From assembly GCA_002407845.1 (NCBI GenBank), contig DHPK01000033.1:81720-145719 (forward strand): a DNA stretch of 64,000 nt, in the 5' to 3' direction. Position numbers and translations under genes: made by a program. Source of the DNA: Leptolinea sp. UBA5366 (GTDB lineage Bacteria; Chloroflexota; Anaerolineae; Anaerolineales; Anaerolineaceae). This document shows, one piece after another, positions 63,348-64,000 of this stretch (positions within the stretch are counted from its first letter, which is position 1; each line of letters starts with the position of its first letter). The notes under the pieces are model-generated. The model worked only from the letters and a program-made list of their open reading frames with translations. It was not told the DNA's origin and did not search any database.

Positions 63348-64000
63348 CTAGGTATCTCCATTTACAGTCTTATTGGCAAACAAATTGATCGTATCCAAAG
63401 GTCGGCGTCCCATATTGCGATAGCCCTGGTGCGGCCGCTCCGTGTTGTAATGGACGAGCCATTTATCTAGGTCATCCTGAAGCGATTCAACAGATTCATA
63501 GAACTTGGTACGAAAGGCCGTCCTGAAGAATTCATCCAGAACAGTTCTGTTGAATCGTTCCACAAACCCATTGGTCTGGGGTCTCCTTACCCTTGTCGTA
63601 CGATGCTCAATATCATTGAGAGACAGGTAGAGCTCATAGGGATGGGTTTCTTTGCCACAGAACTCTCTGCCATTGTCTGTGATCACTGCGGTAACTTCAA
63701 GCCCAAGATCTTCATAGAAAGGTAAAGCATTATTATGCAGGACTGCCACGGCTGCTTCTGGCTGTTTGGATGTGTGCAGGAATCCAAAGGCATAACTGCC
63801 AAAGGTGTCTACCACGGCATGCAGATAGACTCTGCCCACTCCTTTGAGAACACCAACGTAAAAAGTGTCCTGCGATAGCAATTCGCCTGGTTTGCTGCTC
63901 TCCACATGCCTTTCCCTGAAGCATGGATTGGCTTTTTCAATTTGAGCTACTTGTTCTGGTGTTAATTCAATGGCATGTTGTGCTGCTTTTTCTTCCAGCT
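63348..64000 (-). CDS. IS481-type transposase (DDE integrase core), 5' end beyond window
   Basis: The minus-strand frame is open from the TAG at 63348 to the window edge (about 217 codons). Beyond the first in-frame GTG, the upstream residues LTPEQVAQIEKANPCFRERH continue the same protein. The rve catalytic core shows the first Asp in LLSQDTFYVG, the second in VITDNGREF, and the Glu in GFVERFNRTVLDEF; the terminal WLVHYNTERPHQGYRNMG is typical of IS481/IS3-like enzymes. All three DDE residues are present, so this part looks intact. It borders the second AT-rich sugar island. Confidence 0.9.
   Translation of the reverse strand, partial: LEEKAAQHAIELTPEQVAQIEKANPCFRERHVESSKPGELLSQDTFYVGVLKGVGRVYLHAVVDTFGSYAFGFLHTSKQPEAAVAVLHNNALPFYEDLGLEVTAVITDNGREFCGKETHPYELYLSLNDIEHRTTRVRRPQTNGFVERFNRTVLDEFFRTAFRTKFYESVESLQDDLDKWLVHYNTERPHQGYRNMGRRPLDTINLFANKTVNGDT

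Overview
The window most likely comes from an anaerobic, sugar-fermenting member of the Chloroflexota (class Anaerolineae). The main clues are the order hrcA-grpE-dnaK behind a perfect CIRCE element, an HrcA N-terminus that resembles the Chloroflexota form, a bacterial ADP-dependent sugar kinase homologue, and a high density of ABC importers. The phylum is an inference made without a database search (confidence about 0.6). Coding density is high and four tRNA genes are present. No rRNA, CRISPR array, prophage or recognisable defence cassette is visible.

Layout. 1-3431: heat-shock operon hrcA-grpE-dnaK (minus strand, dnaK cut by the window edge). 3532-7490: nucleotide-sugar dehydrogenase, alkaline-phosphatase-superfamily enzyme and a membrane protein, then tRNA-Glu(CTC). 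7717-15967: a visibly AT-rich catabolic island. One arm is a CUT1-type sugar importer (binding protein and two permeases, no ATPase) with a SIS-domain protein and a ROK kinase. The other, divergent arm is a NagB-like protein, a PfkB kinase and a SorC regulator. 16158-23432: one gene for a 2424-residue membrane-anchored protein with an FHA-like cytoplasmic head and Ig-like external repeats. 23435-31228: Gfo/Idh/MocA dehydrogenase, a CUT2 importer, a URO-D/corrinoid-methyltransferase-like gene and two tandem YczE-like membrane proteins. 31415-34415: ADP-dependent sugar kinase homologue, two tRNA-Ser, tRNA-Leu and a LacI-type regulator. 34899-39304: a second CUT2 importer with a creatininase-family enzyme, preceded by a strong promoter and two LacI-type operators. 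39530-41174: ogt and a second URO-D-like gene. 41446-48969: a complete dipeptide/oligopeptide importer followed by a cytosolic S9 peptidase. 49050-57010: secreted hydratase/FAH-family protein, HD hydrolase, large membrane protein, prephenate dehydratase, secreted alkaline phosphatase and YibE/F protein. 57017-57106: remnant of an alpha/beta-hydrolase gene. 57235-63225: a second AT-rich sugar island (GntR regulator, CUT1 importer without ATPase, two-domain esterase). 63348-64000: an IS481-type transposase cut by the window edge.

How it fits together. The window is dominated by scavenging of sugars and peptides: five ABC importers of three classes, each next to intracellular enzymes that would process the cargo and mostly next to a dedicated regulator. 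The two CUT1 systems must borrow an ATPase encoded elsewhere. All five binding-protein genes are followed by a long, nearly perfect RNA hairpin of unrelated sequence before the next gene, a shared architecture that would allow the binding protein to be made in excess over its membrane partners. The most unusual items are the NagB-like protein that lacks the canonical catalytic Asp and His, the giant FHA/Ig protein, the two URO-D-like genes close to sugar importers, a signal-peptide-bearing hydratase/FAH-family protein, and an esterase whose second domain has lost its nucleophile.
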